From the NCBI RefSeq assembly GCF_022869805.1, contig NZ_CP094974.1, positions 2,046,001 to 2,110,000 on the forward strand: a stretch of DNA of 64,000 nt, in the 5' to 3' direction. Each line of letters starts with the position of its first letter. Within the stretch, counting starts at the first letter, position 1. The translations under genes and the position numbers were made by a program. The stretch is from Halosolutus halophilus. Its GTDB lineage: Archaea > Halobacteriota > Halobacteria > Halobacteriales > Natrialbaceae. Below, in pieces: positions 26,101 to 34,505 of the stretch. The notes under the pieces are model-generated. The model worked only from the letters and a program-made list of their open reading frames with translations. It was not told the origin of the DNA and ran no database searches.

Positions 26101-28644
26101 TGAAAAGTCGCGGTTGACCTCCTTCATGTCGCGGTGGGAGTCCGCGAACGAGAGGAGCTTGGCCGCTCTGTGCCCCTCTTCGTCGGCGACTCGCCGGAGG
26201 AGGTATTGGCTGGTCGTCACCGCGAGGTTCCCCGGCCCACGGACGAGCTCGTCGTACCGGCGGTCAGTGTCGTAGTTCTGCCCCTGGTGCGTGCAGGGCG
26301 CGACGCTTGAGAACGAACTCGCCGCTCGTACGCTCCCGTCCGGCTGGATGGTCTGGTACGCCTGGAACGGCGTTTCTCGCGTCCTGACGGCGCCGTCACA
26401 GTCACACACCGGATCGCCGACGGTACTCGTCCCGCAGGACTCGCAGTACGAGTCGGCGAGCACTTCGAACAGCCCCGCCCGCGCGAAGGTGTACGATCCG
26501 CAGGGGCAGGTGTCGGGCGGATCGCCGAAGTACTCCTGGTCGCAAGAGTCCTTCCGGCACACCCAGGGGACTAGTCGCGTCTGCGTCAGTGATCGGCCGC
26601 AGTCGCAGGTTACCGGAAGGTCCGCTTCGTGCGATCGCCCGCAGCCGGGGCAGTCGACGGGACCGTCGCCTGTGACCGGCCGCTGGTCCCCGCCGCAGGT
26701 GGGACAGCCGGGATCGTAGCCGACGCTCGCCTCGCAGTCGGGGTTCGGACACCGGTACTGGTCCGGTCCGACGTGGACGAGATCGGTCGCGCACTCGGGA
26801 CAGCCCCCCCTCGTCGACCGCGTCGTCCGTTCCCCGCAGGACTCGCACTCGAGCGTCGGCTGGAAGGTAATCCGAAGTGAGCGTACCTCCTCGTCGCGGG
26901 CCGCCAGACAGTGCTGGCAGTGGTGTTCCTCGTCGGTACGGCGTTCACCCTCCTCGCTCGGGATATAGGGGTCCAGCTGCTCGCATGACGGACAAAACCA
27001 CGCGACTAGCGCCTCGTCGTCGCAGCGGCTACAGTACGTGCTGCGTGTGACGAAGCCGTGGCCACAGGCCCTACACGTCTCCTGTGGCGAAGCGTACACC
27101 GCCTCACAGGCGGTACAGGCGTAGAAGCCGTCGATCGGCCACGAGAAGAGGTGCGTTCGGTTCTCGAGGAGGCCGGAGAACGTCCCGAGGATGGTGAAAT
27201 TCTCCAGCACCCGTTCGGCCTCGGTCTCCGTCAGGTCGAACTCACTTGCGATCCACTCAAGGAATGCCTCATAGGTCCGGGGTTCCGAGGAGAGTTCGTC
27301 GTGTAGTACTCGGAAGGCGGCGACAACGGGCGACGCGTCCGCGCCCTCGTTCGCGATGGCGTCGAAAAGGTCGTCGCCCAGGAGTTCGAGCAACCGGTCG
27401 TTGTCGTACGCCGACGCGTCAACGTTGAAATCGATATCGGCCAGTAACGGCGGAGTTCGCTTCCCGCGTGCGAACGAGAGTAGTTCCTTCTCCTCGAGCG
27501 TCGACTCCGTGAACGCGGGCGGCATGCTCGTCTCCGACGGCGCGTCGAGGGAACGAGATCGCTCGTCGACATGTTCAACCTCCGTCGCGCCGCTGATCTG
27601 CTGGAACAGTTCAACGTCGTTCTCCACGGTCGCACTGCTGGCAATCACCTGGAGGTCGTCGCACCCGCGGTCCTCGCGGAGGGCGCGCATACGCTTGGTC
27701 AGCGTGGCAGTATAGCTCCCGAACAACCCGTCATAGGTATGAACCTCGTCGAACACGAGGAACTCGGGATCGTACACGAAGGTCTCGTGCTCGTCGGGCG
27801 CGTTGACGTTCACGAGTTTCATGTTGATCGTGTCCGGGTTCGTCAACAGGATGTCGACGCCCTCAGTGAGGATCGCGTGCTTGGTAAGCCGGATAAAATC
27901 GAGCGGCACGTCCTCGGTGCACTGGCGCTTCTCCGGGCGGAGCTCGTAAGACTGCCCGCTGTTGTGGACGTGGACGCCCTGCCGGCAGTTGCGGCACTTC
28001 TCGAGATCCTCATTCGCACCGGGGCATTCGGTGTATTTGAACGACGACTCGAGGTACCCCTGGGCGTTTGCGCTCATATTCGTCGGCGTGTCGCCGTCGT
28101 AGATCCCGATCGTGATCTGCTGGTTCGTCGGCCACTGCTCGTTGATCCGGTAGAGGTACTGGACCAGCCGCTTGAACTGGTCCTGTGCCAGGGCCTTCGT
28201 GGGGTAGATGAGCGTCGCGGTTGTGCCGTCCCCGTCGCCGCGGCGCTTCTTCTCTAAGATGCGGTCGAGAATCGGGATCAGCCATGCTTCGGTTTTCCCC
28301 CGACCCGTGGCGGCCGTGACGACGGTGTCGCGGCCGTCGCGGATCGCCTCGATGCTCCGCTCTTGGAAGTCGTACAGGCGCCGGAACCCCAGGTCGTCGA
28401 AGGTCTTCCTGATGAGCGGGTTCAGCCCCACGCTTGAGGCGAACGACCGCCAGGACTCGTCGCTCCAGTTGGGCACGTCCAGCGCCTGGAGGTACGGCCC
28501 GCGGACGTTGATGAGGTCGTCGGGGTCGTCGAGGAGACGCTCTTGGCGGTTCGCGATGCTTCGCGCGGCCGGCCCCGTCCGGCCGACGAAGTGGTTCTGG
28601 TAAGCGCGAACGGCCTCGGTGGCGCGCTGAGTAGGATTCTCCAT
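23140..28644 (-). CDS. DpdJ-like giant DExH helicase with zinc knuckles and DUF1998 (copy A)
   Basis: This is an 1834-aa protein starting at ATG 28644, three bases after the coiled-coil gene. Walker A is TAATGRGKTEAW (111-118) and the DEVH box is FDEVHTYDGLFGSY (~300). Motif III is ASSATVEN. A long zinc-knuckle insertion spans ~510-750 (CTACEAVYA, CRACGHGF, CSRCDDEA, CPNPDCEAS, CPTCGGDQ, CESCGTST). Lobe 2 has MELGVDIGDLDALLLYGTPP and QRIGRAGRDSGSS (~1150). A charged coiled coil lies around 1400-1470 and DUF1998 with CDCDDGCPLCLYQYGC ends the protein. Both helicases keep every ATPase motif, so neither is a decoy. Two such genes in tandem are unusual: bacterial dpd clusters carry one dpdJ. Likely partners are the ATPase and coiled-coil proteins just upstream. 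Confidence 0.85.
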   Translation of the reverse strand: MENPTQRATEAVRAYQNHFVGRTGPAARSIANRQERLLDDPDDLINVRGPYLQALDVPNWSDESWRSFASSVGLNPLIRKTFDDLGFRRLYDFQERSIEAIRDGRDTVVTAATGRGKTEAWLIPILDRILEKKRRGDGDGTTATLIYPTKALAQDQFKRLVQYLYRINEQWPTNQQITIGIYDGDTPTNMSANAQGYLESSFKYTECPGANEDLEKCRNCRQGVHVHNSGQSYELRPEKRQCTEDVPLDFIRLTKHAILTEGVDILLTNPDTINMKLVNVNAPDEHETFVYDPEFLVFDEVHTYDGLFGSYTATLTKRMRALREDRGCDDLQVIASSATVENDVELFQQISGATEVEHVDERSRSLDAPSETSMPPAFTESTLEEKELLSFARGKRTPPLLADIDFNVDASAYDNDRLLELLGDDLFDAIANEGADASPVVAAFRVLHDELSSEPRTYEAFLEWIASEFDLTETEAERVLENFTILGTFSGLLENRTHLFSWPIDGFYACTACEAVYASPQETCRACGHGFVTRSTYCSRCDDEALVAWFCPSCEQLDPYIPSEEGERRTDEEHHCQHCLAARDEEVRSLRITFQPTLECESCGERTTRSTRGGCPECATDLVHVGPDQYRCPNPDCEASVGYDPGCPTCGGDQRPVTGDGPVDCPGCGRSHEADLPVTCDCGRSLTQTRLVPWVCRKDSCDQEYFGDPPDTCPCGSYTFARAGLFEVLADSYCESCGTSTVGDPVCDCDGAVRTRETPFQAYQTIQPDGSVRAASSFSSVAPCTHQGQNYDTDRRYDELVRGPGNLAVTTSQYLLRRVADEEGHRAAKLLSFADSHRDMKEVNRDFSEPEAATLMDQTLVEATRRREPWIDAETVLDDAMELIEDLGDELAPPQDVRGVTFDLTEELVDIPRRHMDTEEAVRDRLRRRLYPHSYSGRYGEFGGALADAGLVDVRLDPDVRAELSAEERGIVQELVKNGSGSSIENIDPPSPSTDVRGVVNDLDNQGVLEADDDYVEFDPSALEVTLTGDDDDLYYRPSIGSYDQTIDAQFGGRSGDAVPSNTSIEALADPEHPRFTARAYRTTYSEPRMLVGQVYHGMTEKKERRELEYLFREGNQPHFLSSGPTMELGVDIGDLDALLLYGTPPNMNAYLQRIGRAGRDSGSSLVHSVSQRNPIDYYYYEQPADLMAADPQPVPLKEYNEEVLRVSLTWGVLDYVAANFVVPWEVERRGRYASVSGGDEFEHRHPSSGDDVAKLTHVMSARTKELGLQSRNSKLAALGTVVHDYDREIREHLERLLDHRYCVECNRKYDRDTDRETCVDDDCSGDLRDALSEFEHLIDEAVERFGERFIDHYGEYRRELEDELEDVQRRWRKLKRDRRRASSGEEARRISEERATLADRKEALRRRLDQIERMSYLDFLRESRQSRYAFNMRSVTNNVGVGLIDAGEDGYRTRSIGEDDGRSMRMAISELHPGAAYLDGGDAYVVSQLSTDEFASSELRERVRRSQASGLAEEYVCPACGEGHEAPGDTCSCGADTDLRRRRLVVPESVRAHRSDLLMSADGDPARTVYREPSNEIQNTYAERKTEVLEFEPVKRFDLTGEDGEPLGTVEYGSIDVLLHTDGFRAKYKSGEMDGETTPFMLCGDDDCPGTVYRNEDDQLHCSANADHGPAHDTGYELARLGYEYQTDGIRVDLDDTAEAHTLVHGFRVALQYLGGVSIRELSEVVHGDGVVDLFDAQEGGAGVTGLLFESGEGRRNFEQAISLLREHFRCDCDDGCPLCLYQYGCDTHNRGRSFDREGLFERLNRASTAVLATDGGTGIERTEPNEDTKPDS
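25105..25176 (-). repeat. 72-base near-identical block shared with 19556-19627
   Basis: Counterpart in helicase copy A of the block at 19556-19627; three mismatches in 72 bases. It encodes the motif VI region and the residues SLVHSVSQRNPIDYYY. Confidence 0.7.
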
Positions 28645-28646
28645 TC

Positions 28647-29390
28647 CTACAGCGTCACCTCAAGCACGTCGCGGAACTCGTCGACGCCTAGCAGTTCCTC
28701 TACGACGTCACCATCGAGGTCACGGAAGGAGACGTTCTCTCCGCGACCGAGCTCCTTCAGGAGGTTGATCGTGTCGTCGCTGAGGCTGTACCGGTCCTGC
28801 AGTTCGTCCCAACTAACGACGCCGTCGTTCCACTTCCGCTCAAGTCCCTGCCACTCTGACTGCAGGGAATTGACGCCGGTGGAGTCGTCCCATATGCGGC
28901 TGTCGACGAACTCCTCGATGTCGTTGAGCAGCCGGGACGATTCCCGAGAGTCGGGCATCAGCGTCTGAATACGCCGTGCCGCCTGGACGTCGCTCCGCCA
29001 AGCGGCCTGGAGCTCGTTCAGCTCCGTCCGGAGGAGGTTCCGCGCGTCGTCGGCCTCCGACTTCGCGGTCTGGACCTTGGCCGTGTACTGTTCGCTCCGG
29101 CCGTCGTCGATCAGCTCCCAGTAGTCGTCCGCGGTCCGGTCCAGGACCTGACGTGCCTGATGACGCGCGTCCTCGACCGTCCCGGGCGTGTCGCGACCGA
29201 AGACCCGCGTGTAGATATCGTTCAGTCGTTCGACCTCTTCCATTCGATTCCGAAGCCCGACAAGAGACGTCTCCAGCGACGACGCGCTCCCGGTGTGCTC
29301 CTGCAGTTTGGCCTCGAAGTTCGTTGCTTCCTGGTAGTCGTCCGCTTTCGATCGCAGTGCTTCGACCGTTTCTTCGAGATTCGATGACAT
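28647..29390 (-). CDS. Coiled-coil protein of the Dpd-like operon (DpdI position)
   Basis: This is a 247-aa acidic protein. ATG 29390 (MSSNLEETVEALRSKADDY) lies three bases after the upstream stop; a GTG at 29396 is less likely. Residues ~5-150 are nearly continuous amphipathic helix rich in Glu, Arg and Leu, predicted as a coiled coil. The C-terminal ~60 residues (WDELQDRYSLSDDTINLLKE) look like a small helical or winged-helix unit. No catalytic motif is seen. It lies between the ATPase and the helicase in the same place as dpdI in bacterial clusters. That suggests a bridging subunit between ATPase and helicase. I recognise position rather than sequence. Confidence 0.7.
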   Translation of the reverse strand: MSSNLEETVEALRSKADDYQEATNFEAKLQEHTGSASSLETSLVGLRNRMEEVERLNDIYTRVFGRDTPGTVEDARHQARQVLDRTADDYWELIDDGRSEQYTAKVQTAKSEADDARNLLRTELNELQAAWRSDVQAARRIQTLMPDSRESSRLLNDIEEFVDSRIWDDSTGVNSLQSEWQGLERKWNDGVVSWDELQDRYSLSDDTINLLKELGRGENVSFRDLDGDVVEELLGVDEFRDVLEVTL

Positions 29391-29392
29391 GG

Positions 29393-32300
29393 TCACTCAC
29401 CTCCGATGACGTCGGCGATCTCATCGCGTGTCGCGACGAGGGTGCGGAACTCCTCGGAGTCCCTAACTGCGCTCTCCAGTTCGTTGTCTATCTCGGGAAC
29501 TTCGACGACCTGCGCGGTCTCGATCATCTCGCCGATGGCCTCGTAGATCTCCCACTCCGCGGCCGTCTCCCGACTCTCCTCGAACTCGTGCATCAGTCCG
29601 ACGAGTTCGGGTCCGCTTGCGGACTCGACCTCTCGGAACCGCTCGATGTCCTTCGCGAACGCCCCGAGCTGGAACCGGTCCTCGTTTTCGAGGCGTTGTC
29701 GCCGATTTTCCCACTTGTTACGCATGTTCACGTCGAGGTCGCCGACGATCTCCAGCAATTCATCGTATAGCTCCTGGAGTTCGTGGAGCGAGTGGCTCTC
29801 GTCGTACCAAGCGTCGATCTCCTCTACGGTCTCGGTGATGTACTCGACATCGTTCGGACCGAGCCCGTTGAGTTCCTGTGCGTAGACCTTCACGTACTCG
29901 AGGACGGGCGCCATTTTAATCGTCGCGTTCGACCGCGTCGTTCCGACCTTGTATGCGTCCGGGAGGTCGTCGGTGTCGATGAACATTGCTTCCTCGAGGT
30001 ATGTCTCGAGGTCGTTGGCGACCGCCCCGTAGGCCTCGTTCAGCCGCTCGGCGTCGACGAAGTTCTCCTTGATCTTGAAGAATCCCTCCGCGAGATCGGT
30101 CGGGACGCTGCTCTGGGTGCTCAGGTCGGTGAGCGCTTCGAAGAAGGGGTGAGTCCTGTCGAACCGCTTCTCGACCGGGTGGGGATACTCGTCCGGGTGT
30201 TCGTATGACTCGAACACCTGGTCGCGCGTCAGCCCGGTCTCCCCCCGCGCTGCGTTGACGAGGAGGTACTGGGCCACGACGACGAACTCCTCAATCGTCC
30301 AGCCCTCGAAGCAGTCCTCGATGCGCTCGCGCATCGTCCGCTTGAACTCGGCGACTGAATCGTCGGCCCAGTTGCGCAGTAATCCGTAGTTGAGGTCGTA
30401 GCGGTCCTCGTAGGGGAGTTCGTCGTCGGCGCTGATTCCGTACCAGAACAGCGGCTCGTAGATCCGATCGTACTCAGAACCGAACGGGAGCTCGATGCTG
30501 ATACCCGTCCGCTCGTCGACCCCCTGTAGCGATACGGGGACCTGGGCTCCACGCGTGTAGTAGATGCCAGCCGTTCCACGCGTCGAGGAGTTAGGATTGG
30601 CGAGGCGGCTCGGCTCGTACCACTCTTCGAGCAACTCCGCCGTCCCGTCTCGTAGCGTCGCCGAACTGGCGTACTCCTCGCCGTTGGACACCCACTGCTG
30701 GTAGTCGAAGCGGTACTCGTCGACGGTCTCGCCGTCGTAGTCAGTCTCGACCGGGTAGGTTCGAATCCCCGCGATCCGGACCTCTTTTTCGTCCTCGAGG
30801 TTCTCGTACTCCGCGGCGATGCTTATCGAGGGTGGGTCGTCGGCGGTAATCTTGAACGTCCCGTCCTCGTCCGTGGTTCCCAATACTTGTCCGTCGCGTT
30901 TGACCGTGACCTCAGCGGTCGGCTCCCCGTTAACCCGCGCGGTGAGTTGGACCGTCTCGCCCTCGCTCGGGGTGGACGGTGTCGGGATTAGCGCGAGCGA
31001 GTCCGTCCCGACTGCGAGTTCGAGCGTGCCGGTGCAGTCGGCCTTCTCGCCGATGATCTCCACGTCTCCTTCCTCGTCAGGGAGCGTTACCGTCAGCCGC
31101 CCGTCATCATCGGTGTGACCAACGACCGATCCGTCGAGAGTCACCTCGACATCGGACTCAGGTCGGTCGTTCAGCAGCGCCTCGACGGTGATCGTCCTAC
31201 CGGGCTCGATCTGTCCGTCGACCTGCCGCAGTCGGAGGTCGGACGGCGCACCAATGTCCGCGTCGAAGACCACCTCGAACTCTGTGGTTCTGACCGTGCG
31301 CTCGGGCACCGGGACGTCGAAAAGTTCGAACACGCTGCGGGGCACCCGCATGTTCCCCTCGGCGGTCGGGATGCCGTACCACTTCACGATCGACTGGACT
31401 TCGGCGGGATAGTCCAGCGATACAGGCGTCGGGAACTGCTTGACGTACGGGTTCCCGTCGATCGCCTCGAAGGGCGGTTTCGTCGACGTCAAGCACTCTC
31501 GGACGATCCGCATGAGGAGCAGTCGCGGCGTCCGTCGCTCGTTTCCGTCCTGAACGAGGTTCTCGTACGCACGTTTGATGAACTCCGCGTTGAACGGATA
31601 GAGACCGTCGAAGTCCTCCTCCGGGATGTCCATGTCGGCCGACACCGCCGAGTCCTCGCGAATGACCGAGAGGTACTGCTTTGTCAGTTCGACGGTGACG
31701 TCGTCCGTGAGGAAGTACGCCTGACCGGTGTCGTCGGTCGTGCTGAGGTACCCCTCGGCCCGGTCTTTCATGTACGTCTGGGCGTCCTCGTTCGTCCCCA
31801 ATGCTGTGTCGACGTTGTCCTTCTCCCAACCGGTCGTCCAGCCGAGCACCACGTCGTAGTGTCCGCTGTCGAGTTGGAAGATGTGGTCCAGCAGTTGTTC
31901 TTTGAGCACGCTGAACGTCGTGAGATCCTCACAGATCAAGACCGGACGAAGTCCCTGCTCGACGTACTCCTCGGAGATTTCCTTGAGCCGCTGCTGGAAG
32001 TCGCCAACGCCGAGTTTGCTGGACAGTTCCTGATCGATGAAACTCTGGAGCGCCGGGAAGATGGTATCGCCACCTTCCGCCTTTCCGAACGCCGCCACCG
32101 AGAGGTCGCGGTAGTCCTCCTCCGTGATGAGTTCCGGGATGTCCTCCTCGTCGTCGCTCAGGACTGCCTCCTGGTACTCGCGGACGTTCTCCTCGAGGAT
32201 GCCCCGGAGATCGGTGCTCCGGGGACGGTCCTCGACGAGCGCCTGGATCTCCTCCTCTGTGAACGACTCGAGCATCGGGTTGTACGCTTCGAGGTTCGCA

Positions 32301-32758
32301 AGCATGGCGTTCGCGACCTTTTCGGGGTCGAGCCCGCCGACATCGCGGACGTTGACGTCCATCTCGAGCGGTTCTGTGAGGATCTCGACGATGTCCTTAA
32401 TGCGGGTCTCGCTCCGGGAGACGTGCAGGGCGACGTGCATATCGTCCATTCCGGAGTCTGCCTCGTGCCCGATTTGGTATTCGAGCCACTGGCACAGTTG
32501 GCTCTTCCCGCTCCCGGTCTCCCCGCGCAGGATGAAGATCCGATTGTCGTCTTCGGTCTCCGACTTCAGGATCGCGTCGCGGAACTCCTCTTGCGTAACA
32601 AACTCATCGTTCGTTGGGTGGGGGAACAGGTAGTCCGCTCTGAGTTTGTCGATGTCGATGTGGGTGCGCTCGAACTCCTCTTTGGACTTCTGGTGCGCCT
32701 CCGCAGTCAGGTACTGTCGAACGGTGTCGTCGGACCAGTCGATGGGGTACTCGCTCAT
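29393..32758 (-). CDS. DpdH-like P-loop ATPase with internal Ig-like repeats
   Basis: This is a 1121-aa protein starting at ATG 32758, overlapping the upstream stop (ATGA). The ATPase domain has Walker A GETGSGKSQ (79-87) and a Walker-B-like PVLICEDLTTF (~300), suggesting an AAA/STAND-type switch. Residues ~515-660 contain two tandem beta-sandwich repeats. The first starts GRTITVEALLNDRPESDVEV, the second GETVQLTARVNGEPTAEVTV, each ending in a DEDG/DDDG-type turn, like bacterial Ig-like domains normally found outside cells. The C-terminal ~450 residues are helical. No signal peptide is present, so it acts in the cytoplasm. Its place after the winged-helix gene and before the coiled-coil gene corresponds to dpdH. 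Confidence 0.75.
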   Translation of the reverse strand: MSEYPIDWSDDTVRQYLTAEAHQKSKEEFERTHIDIDKLRADYLFPHPTNDEFVTQEEFRDAILKSETEDDNRIFILRGETGSGKSQLCQWLEYQIGHEADSGMDDMHVALHVSRSETRIKDIVEILTEPLEMDVNVRDVGGLDPEKVANAMLANLEAYNPMLESFTEEEIQALVEDRPRSTDLRGILEENVREYQEAVLSDDEEDIPELITEEDYRDLSVAAFGKAEGGDTIFPALQSFIDQELSSKLGVGDFQQRLKEISEEYVEQGLRPVLICEDLTTFSVLKEQLLDHIFQLDSGHYDVVLGWTTGWEKDNVDTALGTNEDAQTYMKDRAEGYLSTTDDTGQAYFLTDDVTVELTKQYLSVIREDSAVSADMDIPEEDFDGLYPFNAEFIKRAYENLVQDGNERRTPRLLLMRIVRECLTSTKPPFEAIDGNPYVKQFPTPVSLDYPAEVQSIVKWYGIPTAEGNMRVPRSVFELFDVPVPERTVRTTEFEVVFDADIGAPSDLRLRQVDGQIEPGRTITVEALLNDRPESDVEVTLDGSVVGHTDDDGRLTVTLPDEEGDVEIIGEKADCTGTLELAVGTDSLALIPTPSTPSEGETVQLTARVNGEPTAEVTVKRDGQVLGTTDEDGTFKITADDPPSISIAAEYENLEDEKEVRIAGIRTYPVETDYDGETVDEYRFDYQQWVSNGEEYASSATLRDGTAELLEEWYEPSRLANPNSSTRGTAGIYYTRGAQVPVSLQGVDERTGISIELPFGSEYDRIYEPLFWYGISADDELPYEDRYDLNYGLLRNWADDSVAEFKRTMRERIEDCFEGWTIEEFVVVAQYLLVNAARGETGLTRDQVFESYEHPDEYPHPVEKRFDRTHPFFEALTDLSTQSSVPTDLAEGFFKIKENFVDAERLNEAYGAVANDLETYLEEAMFIDTDDLPDAYKVGTTRSNATIKMAPVLEYVKVYAQELNGLGPNDVEYITETVEEIDAWYDESHSLHELQELYDELLEIVGDLDVNMRNKWENRRQRLENEDRFQLGAFAKDIERFREVESASGPELVGLMHEFEESRETAAEWEIYEAIGEMIETAQVVEVPEIDNELESAVRDSEEFRTLVATRDEIADVIGGE

Positions 32759-33645
32759 GCGTCCACCTCCGTGAATCGGTCGAAGAGGTAGCGTTTGCTC
32801 GCGGGCAGTTCCTTCGGCCAACCGTGCAGTTCAAACTTCGTCACGCTCGGTTCCTCGTTTCGAGAGTGCGTCGAGGGTAGTACGACCTCGTTCTTCGCGT
32901 CCGACATTCCGCGTACGTCGACGTAGTCATCGTCGATCAGGGTCTGTAGCGTGTCGGTGACGCCTTGGTGAAGCCGCGGCGTCCCGGGGCGGGTCGTGAG
33001 GACGGTGAGGAACTCGTCCTCGATCCACCCGACTGCGGCACCGAAGTCGGTCGAGTTCTCCTCGTCCCGGAAGGTCTCGAGGAGTTCGTACAGCAGCGTC
33101 GGCCGCGGTGACAGCACCAACTCCCGAGAGTCGATGTACGACAATACGCCGATGCCCTCGAGGAGGTGGTACCAGCCGTTGATCTTCGTCTTGTTCCAAT
33201 TGATGTACTCCACCTCGTTATTGAGTTCGGTCACGAGGCGCTCGCGTTTGACCGTCTTCGGGGCGAACTCGAACGCAACGCGCTGGGCCTCGACGATGTG
33301 GTCCTGAGGATGTTCCTGACGGTTCAAGTGGTAGAGCAACCGGAGCTCGAACGAGAGGTCGGGATAGACGTCTTCGTTGAGCAGTGAGACCACGCGGTCC
33401 TCCGGACGCTCGAGGAGATCGATTGCGCGGAGGAACTTGAGACACTCCCCGAGGTGGGCGTCGTCCTTCGAGCCGTGGTCGTCGCTCGGTACCATCGTGT
33501 CCTTGAGCGTGGACACGTTGATCGGCCCGCCCCCAGCGGCCTTGAGGTTGCGGTAGATGAGCCGCAACTCGGGGACGCGAACCGTCGAGTAGTTCACGAG
33601 GTCTTTCTGCGGTTTGTTGTCGTTCGTCTCGTAGGTAGTTGTCAT
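32755..33645 (-). CDS. Winged-helix protein of the Dpd-like operon (DpdG position)
   Basis: This is a 296-aa protein. ATG 33645 overlaps the upstream stop (ATGA) and begins MTTTYETNDNKPQKDLVNYS. Residues ~30-90 (STLKDTMVPSDD, then LGECLKFLRAIDLLERPEDR) look like a helix-turn-helix followed by a wing. A second such unit is likely at ~150-210. The fold suggests a DNA-recognition or scaffold subunit rather than an enzyme. The gene overlaps both neighbours, so it is translated with them. Bacterial dpdG, also ~300 aa, sits directly before dpdH, as here. Identification rests on size, fold and order. Confidence 0.65.
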   Translation of the reverse strand: MTTTYETNDNKPQKDLVNYSTVRVPELRLIYRNLKAAGGGPINVSTLKDTMVPSDDHGSKDDAHLGECLKFLRAIDLLERPEDRVVSLLNEDVYPDLSFELRLLYHLNRQEHPQDHIVEAQRVAFEFAPKTVKRERLVTELNNEVEYINWNKTKINGWYHLLEGIGVLSYIDSRELVLSPRPTLLYELLETFRDEENSTDFGAAVGWIEDEFLTVLTTRPGTPRLHQGVTDTLQTLIDDDYVDVRGMSDAKNEVVLPSTHSRNEEPSVTKFELHGWPKELPASKRYLFDRFTEVDA

Positions 33646-34505
33646 CGGTAGTTGGGGTCTCGCTGTCGGTAGTTTTCGAGCGTCGATGCGTCGTAGTCGC
33701 AGACCCGAAGCACCTCCAGGATGTGGTTGGCGACACGCTGGGTGTCTCCCTTCTCCATCCACGAACGCAGGGCCTCGCGGATGTGGTCAGAGTAGTCCTC
33801 TAACACGTTTTCAAGATCGTGCTCGATGAAGTAGCGGGCCGAGTCCCACACCGGGCTGTCGGTCGGTGCTCGAGTGTAGTCGAACACCGCTTCGATGCCG
33901 TCCGCCGGAGCGCCTGCCTCAGCGTGGATCGCCGACGCGGCGTGGAAGAACACGTTCCGCGTGTCGACCACGGGAATCCGAGATCGACCATCGAGGGCGT
34001 CCTGTACGAACGAGTTCGCCAGCGAGGCGTAATCGCGGACCGCGATAGCTGGGAAATCGTCCACGACAGAGCGCCCGGGCTTTTTCGTGTAGGTCGGTGT
34101 CCGCGGCGCCGTTGTGTCCGTAACCAGGACGTATTGTCCGTCCTCGTCGAGCGAACGCTCTAGGAGCCGACGGACGAGGTCCTCCTCACCGTGTTCAAGA
34201 ATACCGTCCTGCGTAACCACGTGCACGAGGGGGAACTCAAGCTCTTCGGGGTCTGCGTCCTCGCTCGAGACGTGCTCGTAGTCTATCGGGCTGTACTCGT
34301 TGTCCCACAGGTCCGTGTGAACGACTCGGTTCAGTCCGAGCGACTGAAACAGTGGGAGCGATCGGAGTTGCGCTCGCGCTTGTTTCCCTCGCTTCTGTAA
34401 CTGCGAGTCCCTGACGACGATCGTCGGTGTTTTCGTGTGTGCTATATCGACAAGTTGTACCGATCCCGAGTCGTCGAACCGTTCGTACCAGTGTCCTGTG
34501 GTCAT
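33642..34505 (-). CDS. Unknown protein, first gene of the minus-strand Dpd-like operon
   Basis: This is a 287-aa acidic protein starting at ATG 34505. I do not recognise its family. Visible features are a beta-alpha core (QLVDIAHTKTPTIVVRDSQL, VVHTDLWDNEYSPIDYEHV, FPLVHVVTQDGIL, YVLVTDTTAPRTPTYTKKPG) that could be a Rossmann-like or nuclease-like sheet, and a helical C-terminus. The stop overlaps the start of the winged-helix gene. An A+T-rich ATACATA-type element ~22 bases before the ATG on the minus strand suggests a leaderless promoter for the whole seven-gene operon. It has no obvious counterpart among bacterial dpdA-K. Confidence 0.6.
   Translation of the reverse strand: MTTGHWYERFDDSGSVQLVDIAHTKTPTIVVRDSQLQKRGKQARAQLRSLPLFQSLGLNRVVHTDLWDNEYSPIDYEHVSSEDADPEELEFPLVHVVTQDGILEHGEEDLVRRLLERSLDEDGQYVLVTDTTAPRTPTYTKKPGRSVVDDFPAIAVRDYASLANSFVQDALDGRSRIPVVDTRNVFFHAASAIHAEAGAPADGIEAVFDYTRAPTDSPVWDSARYFIEHDLENVLEDYSDHIREALRSWMEKGDTQRVANHILEVLRVCDYDASTLENYRQRDPNYR

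Noticed and set aside
30757-30776. A stretch resembling the T arm of a tRNA (GGTTCGAATCCCC) that might have been the second attachment site
   Set aside because: It lies within the well-conserved coding sequence of the DpdH-like ATPase and lacks the TCGGAGC acceptor end of the tRNA-Glu.
31115-32791. A 558-codon open frame opposite to the DpdH-like ATPase, and similar long frames opposite the FAD/Fe-S dehydrogenase (3289-5211)
   Set aside because: High G+C codon use leaves the opposite strand open; the translations show no domain, and the genes on the other strand have clear motifs.
33642-34505. Naming the 287-aa protein as a DpdD, DpdE or DpdF equivalent
   Set aside because: It is too small and has no helicase motif; no residue pattern supports it.
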